This document shows positions 26,060 to 34,820 of a stretch of 64,000 nt of DNA, piece by piece. Source of the DNA: Streptomyces sp. NBC_00353. GTDB taxonomy: Bacteria > Actinomycetota > Actinomycetes > Streptomycetales > Streptomycetaceae. The stretch lies in the NCBI RefSeq assembly GCF_036108815.1, contig NZ_CP107985.1, forward strand, positions 9,483,501-9,547,500, given 5' to 3'. The notes below the pieces were generated by a model. It made no database searches and was not told the origin of the DNA. It saw only the letters and a list, made by a program, of their open reading frames with translations. The first letter of the stretch is position 1; every line of letters begins with the position of its first letter. A program made the translations under genes and the position numbers.

Positions 26060-26698
26060 TCAGGTGAGTGCAGAGTCGGTGAGTTCCGGACGCAGGGGCG
26101 GCCGGTGTGGCAGTGCGCTCGGGGTGGAGGTGCGCAGCCCGTCGAGGGTCAGTTCGAGGTAGCGGCGCCAGGCTTGCGGCTGCGTAGCGAGCAGGGGCGC
26201 TGCTGTCTGGTGGATGCCGCCGAGCAGCAGCACGATGTCCGTTCCGGTGATGTCGCTGCGGATGGCGCCTTGTTCGCGTGCGCGAGCGGTGAGTGCCTCG
26301 ACGGCGACGCAGAGTTCTGCGATCGCATCCCGCACCTCGGAGTGCTGCAGTGACGGGCGCCCGATCACTTCGCAGAAGGCGCGGTCGGCGGCCAGCGCCT
26401 CGACGCCGTTGGTCATGAACTCCCTCAGTGCCGCGGCCGCGTCGTCGGCTTCGAGGGCGCGGCCTGCCGAGCCGGCGAGCCGGTCCAGCAGCCGGAGCAT
26501 GATCGCTGCCAACAGGTCTTCCTTGGTGGGGAAGTGTCGGAACACGGTGCCTTTGGCGAGGCCTGCGCGCTGGGCGATCTCGCCCATCGACGCTTCCAGG
26601 CCGTGTTCGGCGAAGGCTGCGGCCGCGGCGTCGAGCAGGAGGCGTCGATTGCGCACCATGTCCGCCCGCTGGCCGGGAGTGGTTGTCGCTGCAGTCAT
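26060..26698 (-). CDS. TetR-family regulator
   Basis: 212 residues. HTH: LLLDAAAAAFAEHGLEASMG then EIAQRAGLAKGTVFRHFPTK; ligand domain of the TetR_C_33-like/AcrR type. The ATG is preceded by AAGGAGG at ideal spacing. It is divergent from the SDR at 26795 and probably repressed it before that gene was broken. Confidence 0.9.
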   Translation of the reverse strand: MTAATTTPGQRADMVRNRRLLLDAAAAAFAEHGLEASMGEIAQRAGLAKGTVFRHFPTKEDLLAAIMLRLLDRLAGSAGRALEADDAAAALREFMTNGVEALAADRAFCEVIGRPSLQHSEVRDAIAELCVAVEALTARAREQGAIRSDITGTDIVLLLGGIHQTAAPLLATQPQAWRRYLELTLDGLRTSTPSALPHRPPLRPELTDSALT

Positions 26699-26794
26699 CG
26701 GTGCCTCCTTCTGCTGTGCACTTCGCCTGGCGCCGGCTGCCCAGCACCCCTGGCGGCCCGGGCTTCGAACCACTGACTCCCCGGGAGGGAAAAC

Positions 26795-27448
26795 GTGAGC
26801 ACCACCCTGGAAGGAAAAGTCGTCCTCGTTACCGGCGCGTCCTCGGGCATCGGCCGGGCCACCGCACTCGCCTTGTCGAAGTCGGGAGCCCGGGTTGCAG
26901 TCGGAGCTCGGCGGACCGATCGGCTGAAGACCCTGGCGGAGGACGCCTTTGGCGAGATCCTCCTTCTCGAACTGGACGTCACCGACCGCCAGTCGGTGAA
27001 TGATGCGGTCGCGGCAACCGTTGAGCACTTCGGAGCCCTCGACGTCCTCGTGAACAACGCGGGCGTCATGCTCAGCAGCCCGGTCCTCGGCGCGGACACC
27101 ACCGAGTGGACTCGTATGGTCGAGACCAACCTGCTCGGATCGATGTACATGGTCCACGCGGCTCTGCCTCACCTGCTTGAGACCAAGGGCTCGGTGGTGC
27201 AGGTCTCCTCGACATCGGGACGGGCGGCATCAGCCACGAGCAGCGTGTACGCGGCTACGAAGTTCGGCATCAACGCCTTCTCCGAGGCGCTGCGGCAGGA
27301 GGTCACCGCGCAGGGCGTGCGCGTCGTCGTCATCGAGCCTGGATTCGTCGCGACCGAGCTCACCAGCCACATCACGGACCCGGCCATCCAGGCCGCGGCC
27401 AAGAGCATGGCCGAGTCGATGCGAACCGTTCCTAGCCAGTGTGCATAA
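26795..27448 (+). pseudogene. SDR oxidoreductase, 5' part (interrupted by a TnpB element)
   Basis: The first ~210 residues are a normal classical SDR: TGASSGIG, NNAG, SSTSG with Ser, YAATK, and PGFVATEL. After AESMRT the sequence changes to PSQCA and stops at 27448, ~35 residues early. The missing tail (LQPEDIAAAVVYAVTQPE and on) is found at 29229-29338 beyond the inserted element. GTG start after GGGAGGG. Confidence 0.85.
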
Positions 27449-29000
27449 GTGAGTCCTGGACCCACCTATGTGTTCTGGGTGCATCCCGAACGGTGTTGGA
27501 TGCACTGGGTTCCCGCTTTCGCGTCCCGTTCGGCTGCACGTCTCCGGGGGCGTGGTCCGTGGTGGGTGGGCGGGTTCCCTCACGCCCTCGTGCATCTGGT
27601 CCGGCCTGGGCGGTCCGATGCCCGACACGATCACTCCGGTCGTGTGGGGGCGGTGTCGTCCGACGCCGGATCGGGTGTCCGAGGGCGCGTCGTCCGATCG
27701 CGATACCGGCGGCATCGTGACGGGACATTCTGCGGTGCGGGGTGGTCAGCGGTTTCTGCCAGTGCTGTCCACCCCACATCGACGTGTAGCCGGGGTCGAC
27801 CGCGACGATCGCGAGGCCTTGTTCGGCGGCCATGGAGACGAGCCGGGCCTTGAGTTTGCCGGTCGGGATGCCGGAGATCAGCTGCCGGAACTTTTTGCGG
27901 CGGCCGTGTTTCTCCCTCGTCTTCTCGGCTTGGAAGTCGAGGTCTTCGATGCCGATCGCGGTGACGCCGGTCTGCTTGGCCCAGTTGATGAGGCGGGTGA
28001 GGGCGTGGCGGATCTGTGCGTCGCGGTGGGTGGTGGTGCCGGACAGGTCGTAGGCGAAGCGGTGCGGTGCCCCGACCGGGTTGCCGTGCGGGTCGAGGCG
28101 GTAAGCGGCGAAGTGGTCGGCATTGGTGTCGACGCCGATCATGCCGTGGGCCCGGGCGGTCTCCCACCCGATGGTCTGCACGAGGGGGCGTTGCCAGGAC
28201 GCGGTCAGATACCAGCGCCCACGGTCCACGTCGAGGTGGACGCGGTAGGCAACAGCCCGGTTCGCGGCGATGCGGTCGGCCCATTCCATACCCCGGTGCG
28301 CGAACGCCACGGTGGTGGTGAGGGTGTAGCGGCCGTGCGGGGTGTTGGCCAGGTGCGTGAGGGGGGCGGGTAGCTTGATGGACACCTGGCCGTCCGGAGT
28401 GACGCGGATCGTTTCGTTCCCGAACCGCTTCCCCGACTCACCGTCCGCCGCAAGAAACCAGCGTTCCGCCTCCCACCGCTCCCGCCACTGCTTCTCGGTG
28501 AGCCCCGCCGCGGAGAGATGGTGGCGGGTGTTGAGCAGGCGTTTACCGCCCCGCACCACACGGACCCGTCCCGTACGCCAGTCCGCGACCACCGCCGTGT
28601 GCCGCGACTGAAGGGCGTTGAGGCGACGCGACTTCTGGAACCACTCTCCCTTGGACCGGTAGCCACCGGCTGCCCGCTTGGTGCCCTTCTGTCCGATGGG
28701 GAGGGACAGCCGGTGCCGCAGCGTTCTGATCCCGGCATCGAGGGTGCGGATGCGCGCGGCCTGACAGCGACGGGCGAGCGCCCACTGATCGTGCGTGGCC
28801 TTCGTGATCGCACCCGCGATCCGCGACGACGACTCCCTCGTCAGCTCCCGCTTACGCGATGCCCACGTATCAGCACTGTGATCCAGACCGTCCGCGCAGC
28901 GGGCCTTGAGGTCATGGGAGGCGAGCGCGCCCTGGTGTTCACCGACGGCTCGCAGGACCCTCTCGTCCTGGGGTGTGAGGTGCTTCAGGCGGTCCCGCAC
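27432..29000 (-). CDS. TnpB-related protein lacking the zinc finger
   Basis: 522 residues from a GTG at 29000, which has AGGAG at spacing 5 (the longer frame begins at 29093). RuvC-like residues are visible at D291 (GVDTNAD), E352 (IGIEDLDF) and D429 (RHDAAG). The four-Cys finger normally lying between the Glu and last Asp is absent, as in the actinobacterial 'TnpB-related accessory protein' group. The last ~90 residues are Arg/Pro-rich and may be read-through into the element end. Confidence 0.75.
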   Translation of the reverse strand: MRDRLKHLTPQDERVLRAVGEHQGALASHDLKARCADGLDHSADTWASRKRELTRESSSRIAGAITKATHDQWALARRCQAARIRTLDAGIRTLRHRLSLPIGQKGTKRAAGGYRSKGEWFQKSRRLNALQSRHTAVVADWRTGRVRVVRGGKRLLNTRHHLSAAGLTEKQWRERWEAERWFLAADGESGKRFGNETIRVTPDGQVSIKLPAPLTHLANTPHGRYTLTTTVAFAHRGMEWADRIAANRAVAYRVHLDVDRGRWYLTASWQRPLVQTIGWETARAHGMIGVDTNADHFAAYRLDPHGNPVGAPHRFAYDLSGTTTHRDAQIRHALTRLINWAKQTGVTAIGIEDLDFQAEKTREKHGRRKKFRQLISGIPTGKLKARLVSMAAEQGLAIVAVDPGYTSMWGGQHWQKPLTTPHRRMSRHDAAGIAIGRRALGHPIRRRTTPPPHDRSDRVGHRTAQAGPDARGREGTRPPTTDHAPGDVQPNGTRKREPSASNTVRDAPRTHRWVQDSLMHTG

Positions 29001-29228
29001 CGCCACTCCTGAAGGACCCGGCACCACGAACGACGCCGCCAACTCCCGCACACCACCCACCACAACACCCCCAAGAACCTGCGCACCTGCCACTCAGCAC
29101 AACGAGAAACCACCACCAAGGTCACCCATTCGACTCCAGAACTCCCATTCCGATCCCTGCCGGCCCACCACCGGACTCACTCCCGGGCGCTACAACTCAC
29201 TTCCGCACACCAAACCGACAGCAGCTCG
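27435..29228. mobile_element. TnpB-only (IS1341-like) insertion
   Basis: An approximately 1.8-kb insertion that splits an SDR gene. It carries only a TnpB-related ORF and no transposase, so it must have been moved in trans. The repeat TGCATCC/GGATGCA forms a hairpin at 27480-27502 near one end; AGTGAGTCC recurs near both ends (27448-27456, and on the opposite strand near 29185). Ends are placed by the break in the SDR reading frame. Confidence 0.75.
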
Positions 29229-29338
29229 CAACCCTCCAGCCCGAGGACATCGCCGCCGCAGTCGTCTACGCAGTCACCCAGCCCGAACATGTCGCCGTCA
29301 ACGAGATCCTGATCCGGCCGACCGACCAGACCCGATGA
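29229..29338 (+). pseudogene. SDR oxidoreductase, 3' part
   Basis: Frame: LQPEDIAAAVVYAVTQPE followed by HVAVNEILIRPTDQTR and TGA, the standard end of an SDR. It continues the frame of the 5' part at 26795-27434 once the TnpB element is removed. Confidence 0.85.
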
Positions 29339-29902
29339 ACCTGGGGCGATCCCGCAGCCGGACCGTGCCGCGGCAGGGCTGCGGGCCGCTTCGCCGGTGA
29401 CCTCACACGCCCACGTCCGGCCCCAGAGCCCGCGCTGTTCCCGCTCGCGATTGCCGCCCCCCTGACCGCCCGTCGGCCGTGAGCTGGCCGCGCGCCTGGC
29501 CGGGACCCCGGCAAACCGGGCCGCGTCGATCAGGTGTCCGGTCGTGCGATGTGTGTCTGGATTGCGCAGTGTTGTGGCTGTTACCGATGGGCGTGCTGCT
29601 GGATGGGTGGCTCACAAGGTGGTGCGGCAAGGCGTGCGGGCGAGCTGGAAATGGCTTGCTCCCGGCTGTGGGGCGGGTGCGTGCATCCGGCAGTCGGTGT
29701 CAGGGTCACGTCCGGGCGCGGTGTGTGATTCACGCAGTCGATAGTTACGGAAATATCCGCATTCAGTAACGCGGACCGGTGTTGCTGTCGGCGGTGGGGG
29801 AGGTGCCGCAGGCTGTGGGTTCTCGGCCTGAAGGGCCGGGGCCCGCACCGCGCGGCATGGCCCTTGACCAGGTCCTGGGCGCCTTTACTTGAGAGGACGT
29901 CA
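29339..29902. other. Noncoding region upstream of the lamin-tail protein
   Basis: No convincing gene. A relatively AT-rich patch at 29740-29765 (ATAGTTACGGAAATATCC) is a candidate promoter/operator, and a GC-rich hairpin (CTCGGCC/GGGCCGGGG) lies near 29824-29845. Confidence 0.45.
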
Positions 29903-30382
29903 ATGTCTGCTTCCCGTACCGTCCGCCGCATTGCCGCTACCGCTCTGGCGGCCGGTTCCGTTGTCGCCGTGGTGGCGATGCCGGCTTCCGCCGACAGCAA
30001 CCACGGCCACGGGTACGGCCGCCACCAGTCGTACTCCAACGTCGTCCTCGGCGACATCCAGTACGACAGCCCCGGTCGCGACGACTGGTCGAACCAGTCC
30101 CTGAACAGGGAGTGGGTGGAGGTCACCAACACCGGCCGCCGCGCGGTCGATCTGGACGGGTGGACGCTCTGGGACCGTGAGGGCAACCTGTACCGCTTCG
30201 ACGACCTGCGCCTGGCGGGCCGGGCCACGGTCCGTGTCCACACCGGGCGCGGCGATGACACCCGCCGGGACGTCTACCAGGACAGCCGGGACTACATCTG
30301 GAGCAACTACGCCGACAAGGCCACCCTGCGCGACGACCACGGCCGCACCGTGGACACCCACTCCTGGGGCTACCGCCGCTGA
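29903..30382 (+). CDS. Secreted lamin-tail-domain (LTD) protein
   Basis: 159 residues: signal peptide ending about ALA/SADS near residue 30, a short His-rich stretch (SNHGHGYGRHQ), then one lamin-tail domain (VLGDIQYDSPGRDD, LNREWVEVTNTGRRAVDLDG, WTLWD, ending ATLRDDHGRTVD). LTD domains in bacteria are extracellular Ig-like modules; partner unknown. Start after GAGAGGA. Confidence 0.85.
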   Translation: MSASRTVRRIAATALAAGSVVAVVAMPASADSNHGHGYGRHQSYSNVVLGDIQYDSPGRDDWSNQSLNREWVEVTNTGRRAVDLDGWTLWDREGNLYRFDDLRLAGRATVRVHTGRGDDTRRDVYQDSRDYIWSNYADKATLRDDHGRTVDTHSWGYRR

Positions 30383-30412
30383 CCCGACCCTGCCACTGAT
30401 TGCATCTGATCC

Positions 30413-30447
30413 GGCGTGCCACCACCCGCACAGGGCGGTGGCACGCC
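30413..30447 (+). terminator. Terminator hairpin after the LTD gene
   Basis: Arms GGCGTGCCACC (30413-30423) and GGTGGCACGCC (30437-30447), perfect 11-bp stem, 31 bp after the stop codon. Confidence 0.8.
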
Positions 30448-30689
30448 GTACGTCAGGGCGGCCCCCCGCTTGGGTGGCCTCGTGCCGACGATGCATGTGC
30501 ACACCGGTGCCGGCGCCTGCACCGGACGCGGCCGCCCCCTCGTCCCCGGCGCCGTGGCCGGTGAGCCTGTGCGCTCCTTGAGCCAGGACATCTCCGGGGC
30601 AGTGAGCGGACGATGTGGTTCACGCCGACCCGCCGGTGCGGGCCTGAGCCAAACGGCAGCCCAGCCCTGGAGTGCAGTCGGCTGTTCGG

Positions 30690-31613
30690 TCAATCCGTGG
30701 GCCGGTGTGCCTGGTTCGCCTCGCGGAGGGCCGCCCAGGCATCTGCTACGGGGCCGACGTGCCCGAGCTTGTCCGGGTTGTTCACCGTGCGGATCATCTG
30801 GATCCGCCCGTCGAGTACGTCGAGCGCCCAGGTGCTGAGAACCTGGCCGTCCCGGTCGCGGAGGATCGCACCCGGCTGGCCGTTCACCTGCTGCGGCTCC
30901 ACGATGCCGGCCCCCCTGATGACCAGCGGGACGAACGCCGCGAGCACCCGGACCACGTGCTCGGCACCGAGGATGACGGGCTTGAATTGCGGGGCCTTGC
31001 CGCCACTGTCACCGATCATCTGAACGTCGGCGGCCAGCAGCTCGGCCAGCCCGTCGACATCCCCTTCCCGGAAGGCGTCGAAGAACCGTTCGGCGAGCTC
31101 CTCGCGCTCTTTCCGGTCGGCTTCGAACCGGGGTCGGCCCGCTTCCATGTGACGGCGCGCCCGTACCGCGAGCTGGTGGCACGCGGCCTCCGACCGTCCC
31201 ACGGCCGATGCGATCTCCGGGAAGCCGAAGGCGAACACCTCCCGCAGCACGAAGACCGCGCGTTCGAGCGGAGTGAGCCGCTCCAGCAGGAGCAGGGCCG
31301 CGATCGACAGTGAGTCCGCCAGCTCCGCCGACCGCGCCGGATCCTCGTACGGGTCGGTCAGCAGCGGTTCGGGGAACCACGGCCCGACGTACTCCTCCCG
31401 CCGGACGCGGGCCGAGCGCAGCACGTCGATCGAGATCCGGGTGACCACGGTCGACAGGAACGCCTTGGCCGACCCGGGCTGGGCGGAGGTGGCCTGGTAG
31501 CGCAGCCAGGTCTCCTGGACCGCGTCCTCGGCCTCGCTCACACTGCCCAGGATCCGGTAGGCGATCGAGAACAGCAGCGGCCGCAGCTCCTGGAACTCTT
31601 CGGTCTTCGTCAC
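30690..31613 (-). CDS. ECF41-type RNA polymerase sigma factor with SnoaL-like C-terminal domain
   Basis: 307 residues. Region 2 (PLLFSIAYRILGSVSEAEDA then VQETWLRY) and region 4 (LTPLERAVFVLREVFAFGF, ASAVGRSEAACHQLAVRAR) are followed by a ~110-residue SnoaL/NTF2-like extension. The ECF41 hallmarks are present: WFPEP in the linker, DSGGK in the extension and NPDKL near the end. The GTG at 31613 follows AAGGAGGAG, which fixes the start. The adjacent upstream SDR carries an ECF41-type promoter, in keeping with how this group controls a neighbouring oxidoreductase. Confidence 0.9.
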   Translation of the reverse strand: MTKTEEFQELRPLLFSIAYRILGSVSEAEDAVQETWLRYQATSAQPGSAKAFLSTVVTRISIDVLRSARVRREEYVGPWFPEPLLTDPYEDPARSAELADSLSIAALLLLERLTPLERAVFVLREVFAFGFPEIASAVGRSEAACHQLAVRARRHMEAGRPRFEADRKEREELAERFFDAFREGDVDGLAELLAADVQMIGDSGGKAPQFKPVILGAEHVVRVLAAFVPLVIRGAGIVEPQQVNGQPGAILRDRDGQVLSTWALDVLDGRIQMIRTVNNPDKLGHVGPVADAWAALREANQAHRPTD

Positions 31614-31650
31614 GCCGGCTCCTCCTTGGAACTTGGCCGCCACGAGGGTG

Positions 31651-31680
31651 GCGCGGCTTCCCGTGGGAGGAGCCGCGCCA
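31651..31680 (-). terminator. Hairpin between the SDR and sigma-factor genes
   Basis: Perfect 9-bp arms GGCGCGGCT/AGCCGCGCC around 12 nt. It may reduce read-through from the SDR into the sigma gene. Confidence 0.6.
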
Positions 31681-31790
31681 CTCGGTCATCAACTACCACT
31701 GCCTGTTGATTCGCCGGCAGAGGGGCCGGCCACGTGGTGATCCGCGAAGGCGCCGTGGCCCGTGAAACGCGCCGCTGTTCAGGGCCACCG

Positions 31791-32558
31791 TCACCAGGGC
31801 ACCGAGCCGTCCTCGCTGAAGAACCCGGCGGTCGGTCCGTCTGCGCCGAGGGTGGCCAGGCGCACCACGACTGCGGCGCCCTGCGCGACCGTGAGGAAGC
31901 CGGTGTGGTTGTTGCTGTCCGTGTCGACGTAGCCGGGGGCGGCTGCGTTGACGAGAAAGCCGTCCTTGCGCAGTTCATTGGCGTACTGCACGGTCAGCGC
32001 GGTCAGCGCGCTCTTGGACGGCGAGTACGCCGCAGACGGCAGCAGTGCGGCAAAGGGGCCGTCCGGATCACTGGTGAGGGCCAGCGACGCGGCGTGACTG
32101 CTGACGTTCACGACGCGCGGCGCCGGTGACCGCCGCAGCAGCGGCAGCATGGCGTTGGTCACCGCGATCACCCCGAAGACGTTGGTCTCGAACACCGCCC
32201 GGACCATGTTCAGGCCGACGGTGCTGGGGACCTGATCGTGGGCGTCTTCGGGCGAGACCTGTCCGGAGCCGGTGATGCCGGCGTTGTTGATCAGCACGTC
32301 CAGGTGGCCGAAGCGCTCCTCAACCTGCTTCGCGGCCTCGCGGACGGTGGCCTGGTCGGTGACGTCCAAGGTGACCGCGTGCGCGTCGCCGCCTGCCGCG
32401 CGCAGCGCCGCCGCTGCCTCCTCGCCGCGCCGCGGGTCTCTGGCGCCGATCAGGACCGTCATGTCCAGCACGGCGAGTTGCTCGGCAACCCCACGGCCGA
32501 TCCCCTTGTTCGCCCCGGTAACCAGCGCGACCTTCCGGTGTGTGGTCTCCTCGCTCAT
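31791..32558 (-). CDS. SDR-family oxidoreductase, likely ECF41 target
   Basis: 255 residues: TGANKGIG, INNAG, VSSHAAS and YSPSK motifs of classical/extended carbonyl-reductase-like SDRs (resembling plant-type carbonyl reductases with an insertion around residues 105-120). ATG 32558 has AAGGAG at spacing 6. It precedes the ECF41 sigma gene and has a promoter of matching consensus ~57 bp upstream. Confidence 0.9.
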   Translation of the reverse strand: MSEETTHRKVALVTGANKGIGRGVAEQLAVLDMTVLIGARDPRRGEEAAAALRAAGGDAHAVTLDVTDQATVREAAKQVEERFGHLDVLINNAGITGSGQVSPEDAHDQVPSTVGLNMVRAVFETNVFGVIAVTNAMLPLLRRSPAPRVVNVSSHAASLALTSDPDGPFAALLPSAAYSPSKSALTALTVQYANELRKDGFLVNAAAPGYVDTDSNNHTGFLTVAQGAAVVVRLATLGADGPTAGFFSEDGSVPW

Positions 32559-32614
32559 GACCAGCTCCTTGTTGTCGAGGTGGGTTCTTCTCAGAACCTG
32601 TCTTCGCAACCTGA

Positions 32615-32641
32615 GACGAGACAGCCCGGCCATCTCTGACA
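32615..32641 (-). promoter_or_regulatory. Putative ECF41-dependent promoter
   Basis: On the minus strand TGTCAGA, 16 nt, CGTC: one mismatch to the published ECF41 consensus TGTCACA-N16-CGTC. It points at the SDR start at 32558. Confidence 0.7.
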
Positions 32642-32750
32642 TGTGGACAGAAAACGATGTTCTCGGTCGAGATGGTCTGGCCGGCGTCAGGCAGGACGGT
32701 CTGCTCGCCTTCGTTCGGATCACTCCGGGACTGATGATCCGGGGGTGCTG

Positions 32751-32885
32751 GGTGGCTCGGCCGAAGCCGTGGGAAGTCGATGACGAGCTGTGGGCGGTGA
32801 TCTGGCCGCTGCTGCCCGAGGTCGAGCGTCGGACCCGGCATCCCGGGCACAAGTGGCATCCGGACCGGCTGGTGGCTGACCGCCC
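32751..32885 (+). pseudogene. IS5-family transposase, N-terminal fragment
   Basis: VARPKPWEVDDELWAVIWPL then LPEVERRTRHPGHKWHPDRL is the standard start of IS5-type transposases. Similarity stops after ~45 residues and the rest is absent. Confidence 0.7.
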
Positions 32886-32962
32886 TCGGCATCACGTGAT
32901 CGGACCAGCCGTAACGCCGCCGCTGTCTGCCGGGCCGCGCAGAACCGGTTTCGCCCGGCGGT

Positions 32963-33664
32963 CTACGCCGGGACAAGGACGGTAAGCCACTCCGCTTCAC
33001 GTGGCCGGTACCCGTAACGATTCCTCAGCCCCGACACGATCGCCGGGACGTGGCCGGCTCCGTAGACGATGGCCACCCGGATCGGCTCGTCGCCGCGCTC
33101 CGCGTGGATCTCGCCGAGCGCGTCGAGCAACCGCTGGTCGCGCCGACCGGTCATCGCGTGCCCCACAGGATCGTCGGCCATCATCTCCGCCCGCAGTGTC
33201 GACGGCAGATCCTCGACCACCAGGTCTTCGTCGAGGAAGGCGCGCGGACCGCGCAGCGCGAACACCAGGCCCATCACGGGAGCCGCGACCATGAGCAGCA
33301 AGTACGTCCACCGTGGCAGTGTCTTCAGGTCCGCGATCGCCTCCGCCGCGGTCACATCCGGGTTGATGACCTGCACGGCCTCGGGAAGCAGCAGCGCTTC
33401 GCGCTGCTCCTGCAGGCCGTTGCGCCGCCGGCGTGGGGCGAACCGGTAAGCAAGCGTGAGGGCACTCACTCCGACCGACTTCCCTCGGATTCCCTCGATG
33501 ACTATGAGGTCACATTCCCTGAGCCTGATGCGGACCTGGGAGTAGAACGTCGGCGACGCCACATGCAGCATCGGGAAGATCACGAATTCAAGTGGCGTCC
33601 CTGTCCGCCTCATGGTGATCACAGCAGATCGGACGGCATACCCGGTCACCTCGATGATCTGCAT
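32963..33664 (-). CDS. TraB/TIKI-like domain membrane protein
   Basis: 233 residues. FPMLHVASPTFYSQVRIRLR then ECDLIVIEGI and, at the end, VAIVYGAGHVPAIVSGL resemble the first and last motifs of the TraB/PrgY-GumN superfamily (HxxS and GxxH). One or two TM segments follow LPRWTYLLLMVAAPVMGLVF. Family members are putative metalloproteases or signalling-peptide inhibitors; function here unknown. ATG 33664 follows GGGGGA. Confidence 0.55.
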   Translation of the reverse strand: MQIIEVTGYAVRSAVITMRRTGTPLEFVIFPMLHVASPTFYSQVRIRLRECDLIVIEGIRGKSVGVSALTLAYRFAPRRRRNGLQEQREALLLPEAVQVINPDVTAAEAIADLKTLPRWTYLLLMVAAPVMGLVFALRGPRAFLDEDLVVEDLPSTLRAEMMADDPVGHAMTGRRDQRLLDALGEIHAERGDEPIRVAIVYGAGHVPAIVSGLRNRYGYRPREAEWLTVLVPA

Positions 33665-33841
33665 GATTCCCCCGCGACCTCGTCCGGTTTCCCTTCCACC
33701 CGTATCAGGACACGAGCCCGCCCAGGGCCGTGGTTCCCTCCGGCGCAAGCTGCCACCGGATGCGATGCTGGACAGGGCGGGTCATCGCCGGTGGAGATGA
33801 TCACCTGGGTCGGATGACGGGAAAGGTCGGCGGCGGTTCGC

Positions 33842-34729
33842 ATGGATCTGCGGCAGATGGAAGTGGTCGTCGCGGTCGCCGAGGAGGGCGGGTTCACGGC
33901 GGCGGCGCAGCGGCTGCACGTGGTGCAGTCCGCGGTGTCCGGTACGGTGCGGGCGCTGGAGAGGGAACTGGGCAGTGCCTTGTTCGAGCGGACCACGCAC
34001 CGCGTGTCGCTGACCCCGGCGGGGGAGGCGTTCGTGCCCGCCGCTCGTGCGGCGCTCCGCGCGGCCGAGGAGGCGCGAGCGGTGGTCGACGCCGTACGGG
34101 GTGAGGTGCGCGGACGCGTGACGGTAGCCATCATGCAGGGCGTCTGGGCCGGCCTGCACCGTGCCCTGGCGGGGCTGCGCGCGGAGCACCCCGGGGTGAG
34201 CGTGCGTCTGCAGCAGGCACCGGTGGCCAACGTCCGGCAGGCGCTGAGCGAGGGCACGGTGGATCTCGCCGTGGTGGCGCTCGACCGGCAACAGCAACGG
34301 GGACTGGTGACCCGTCTGCTGTCGCGCGAGGAGATGCTGCTGGTGTCGTCGCCCGCGCGCGCCTTCGCCGAGGACGACCTGGTGACCCTCGACGGGATCT
34401 CCCGCATGCCCTTCGTGGACTTCTTGCCCGGCTGGGCCATTCGCTACTCGGTGGACCGGGCCTTCAGGGCCGCCGCCGTGGAGCGGTCCACGGTGTTCGA
34501 GGTGAACGACATCGTGGCGGCTTCCGAGTTGGTCCGGCACGACCTCGGGGTGTGCATCATGCCGGCGTCGATCGCGGCCCGTTTCCCGGATCTCGCCGTC
34601 CGCCGGTTCGTGCAGCACGCCCCCGCCTGGAAGGTCATGGTGGTCCGCCGTCGCGGAGACATGTCCCCCGCGGTCGAGGCGCTGCTGCGGCACATCACCC
34701 CCCGCACGGCGGCGGAGACGGTGGGATGA
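33842..34729 (+). CDS. LysR-family transcriptional regulator
   Basis: 295 residues: HTH (MDLRQMEVVVAVAEEGGFTA, VQSAVSGTVRALERELGSAL) and periplasmic-binding-like effector domain. It ends 91 bp before the convergent MFS gene end, so it may control the transporter in trans or an unidentified target; no obvious divergent partner other than the TraB-like gene at 33664. Confidence 0.9.
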   Translation: MDLRQMEVVVAVAEEGGFTAAAQRLHVVQSAVSGTVRALERELGSALFERTTHRVSLTPAGEAFVPAARAALRAAEEARAVVDAVRGEVRGRVTVAIMQGVWAGLHRALAGLRAEHPGVSVRLQQAPVANVRQALSEGTVDLAVVALDRQQQRGLVTRLLSREEMLLVSSPARAFAEDDLVTLDGISRMPFVDFLPGWAIRYSVDRAFRAAAVERSTVFEVNDIVAASELVRHDLGVCIMPASIAARFPDLAVRRFVQHAPAWKVMVVRRRGDMSPAVEALLRHITPRTAAETVG

Positions 34730-34820
34730 GCGCGGCGCGGGCGGCCCGCGCACGTGCCTCGGCCCTGCGAGCAACCGCCCACCACGCCCCGGGGCGTGGC
34801 GGGCGGGCTGGTGAGGGGCG

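Noticed and set aside
24135..26747. Long minus-strand ORF
   Set aside because: Antisense to the L,D-transpeptidase and membrane genes, apart from the IS630 piece listed.
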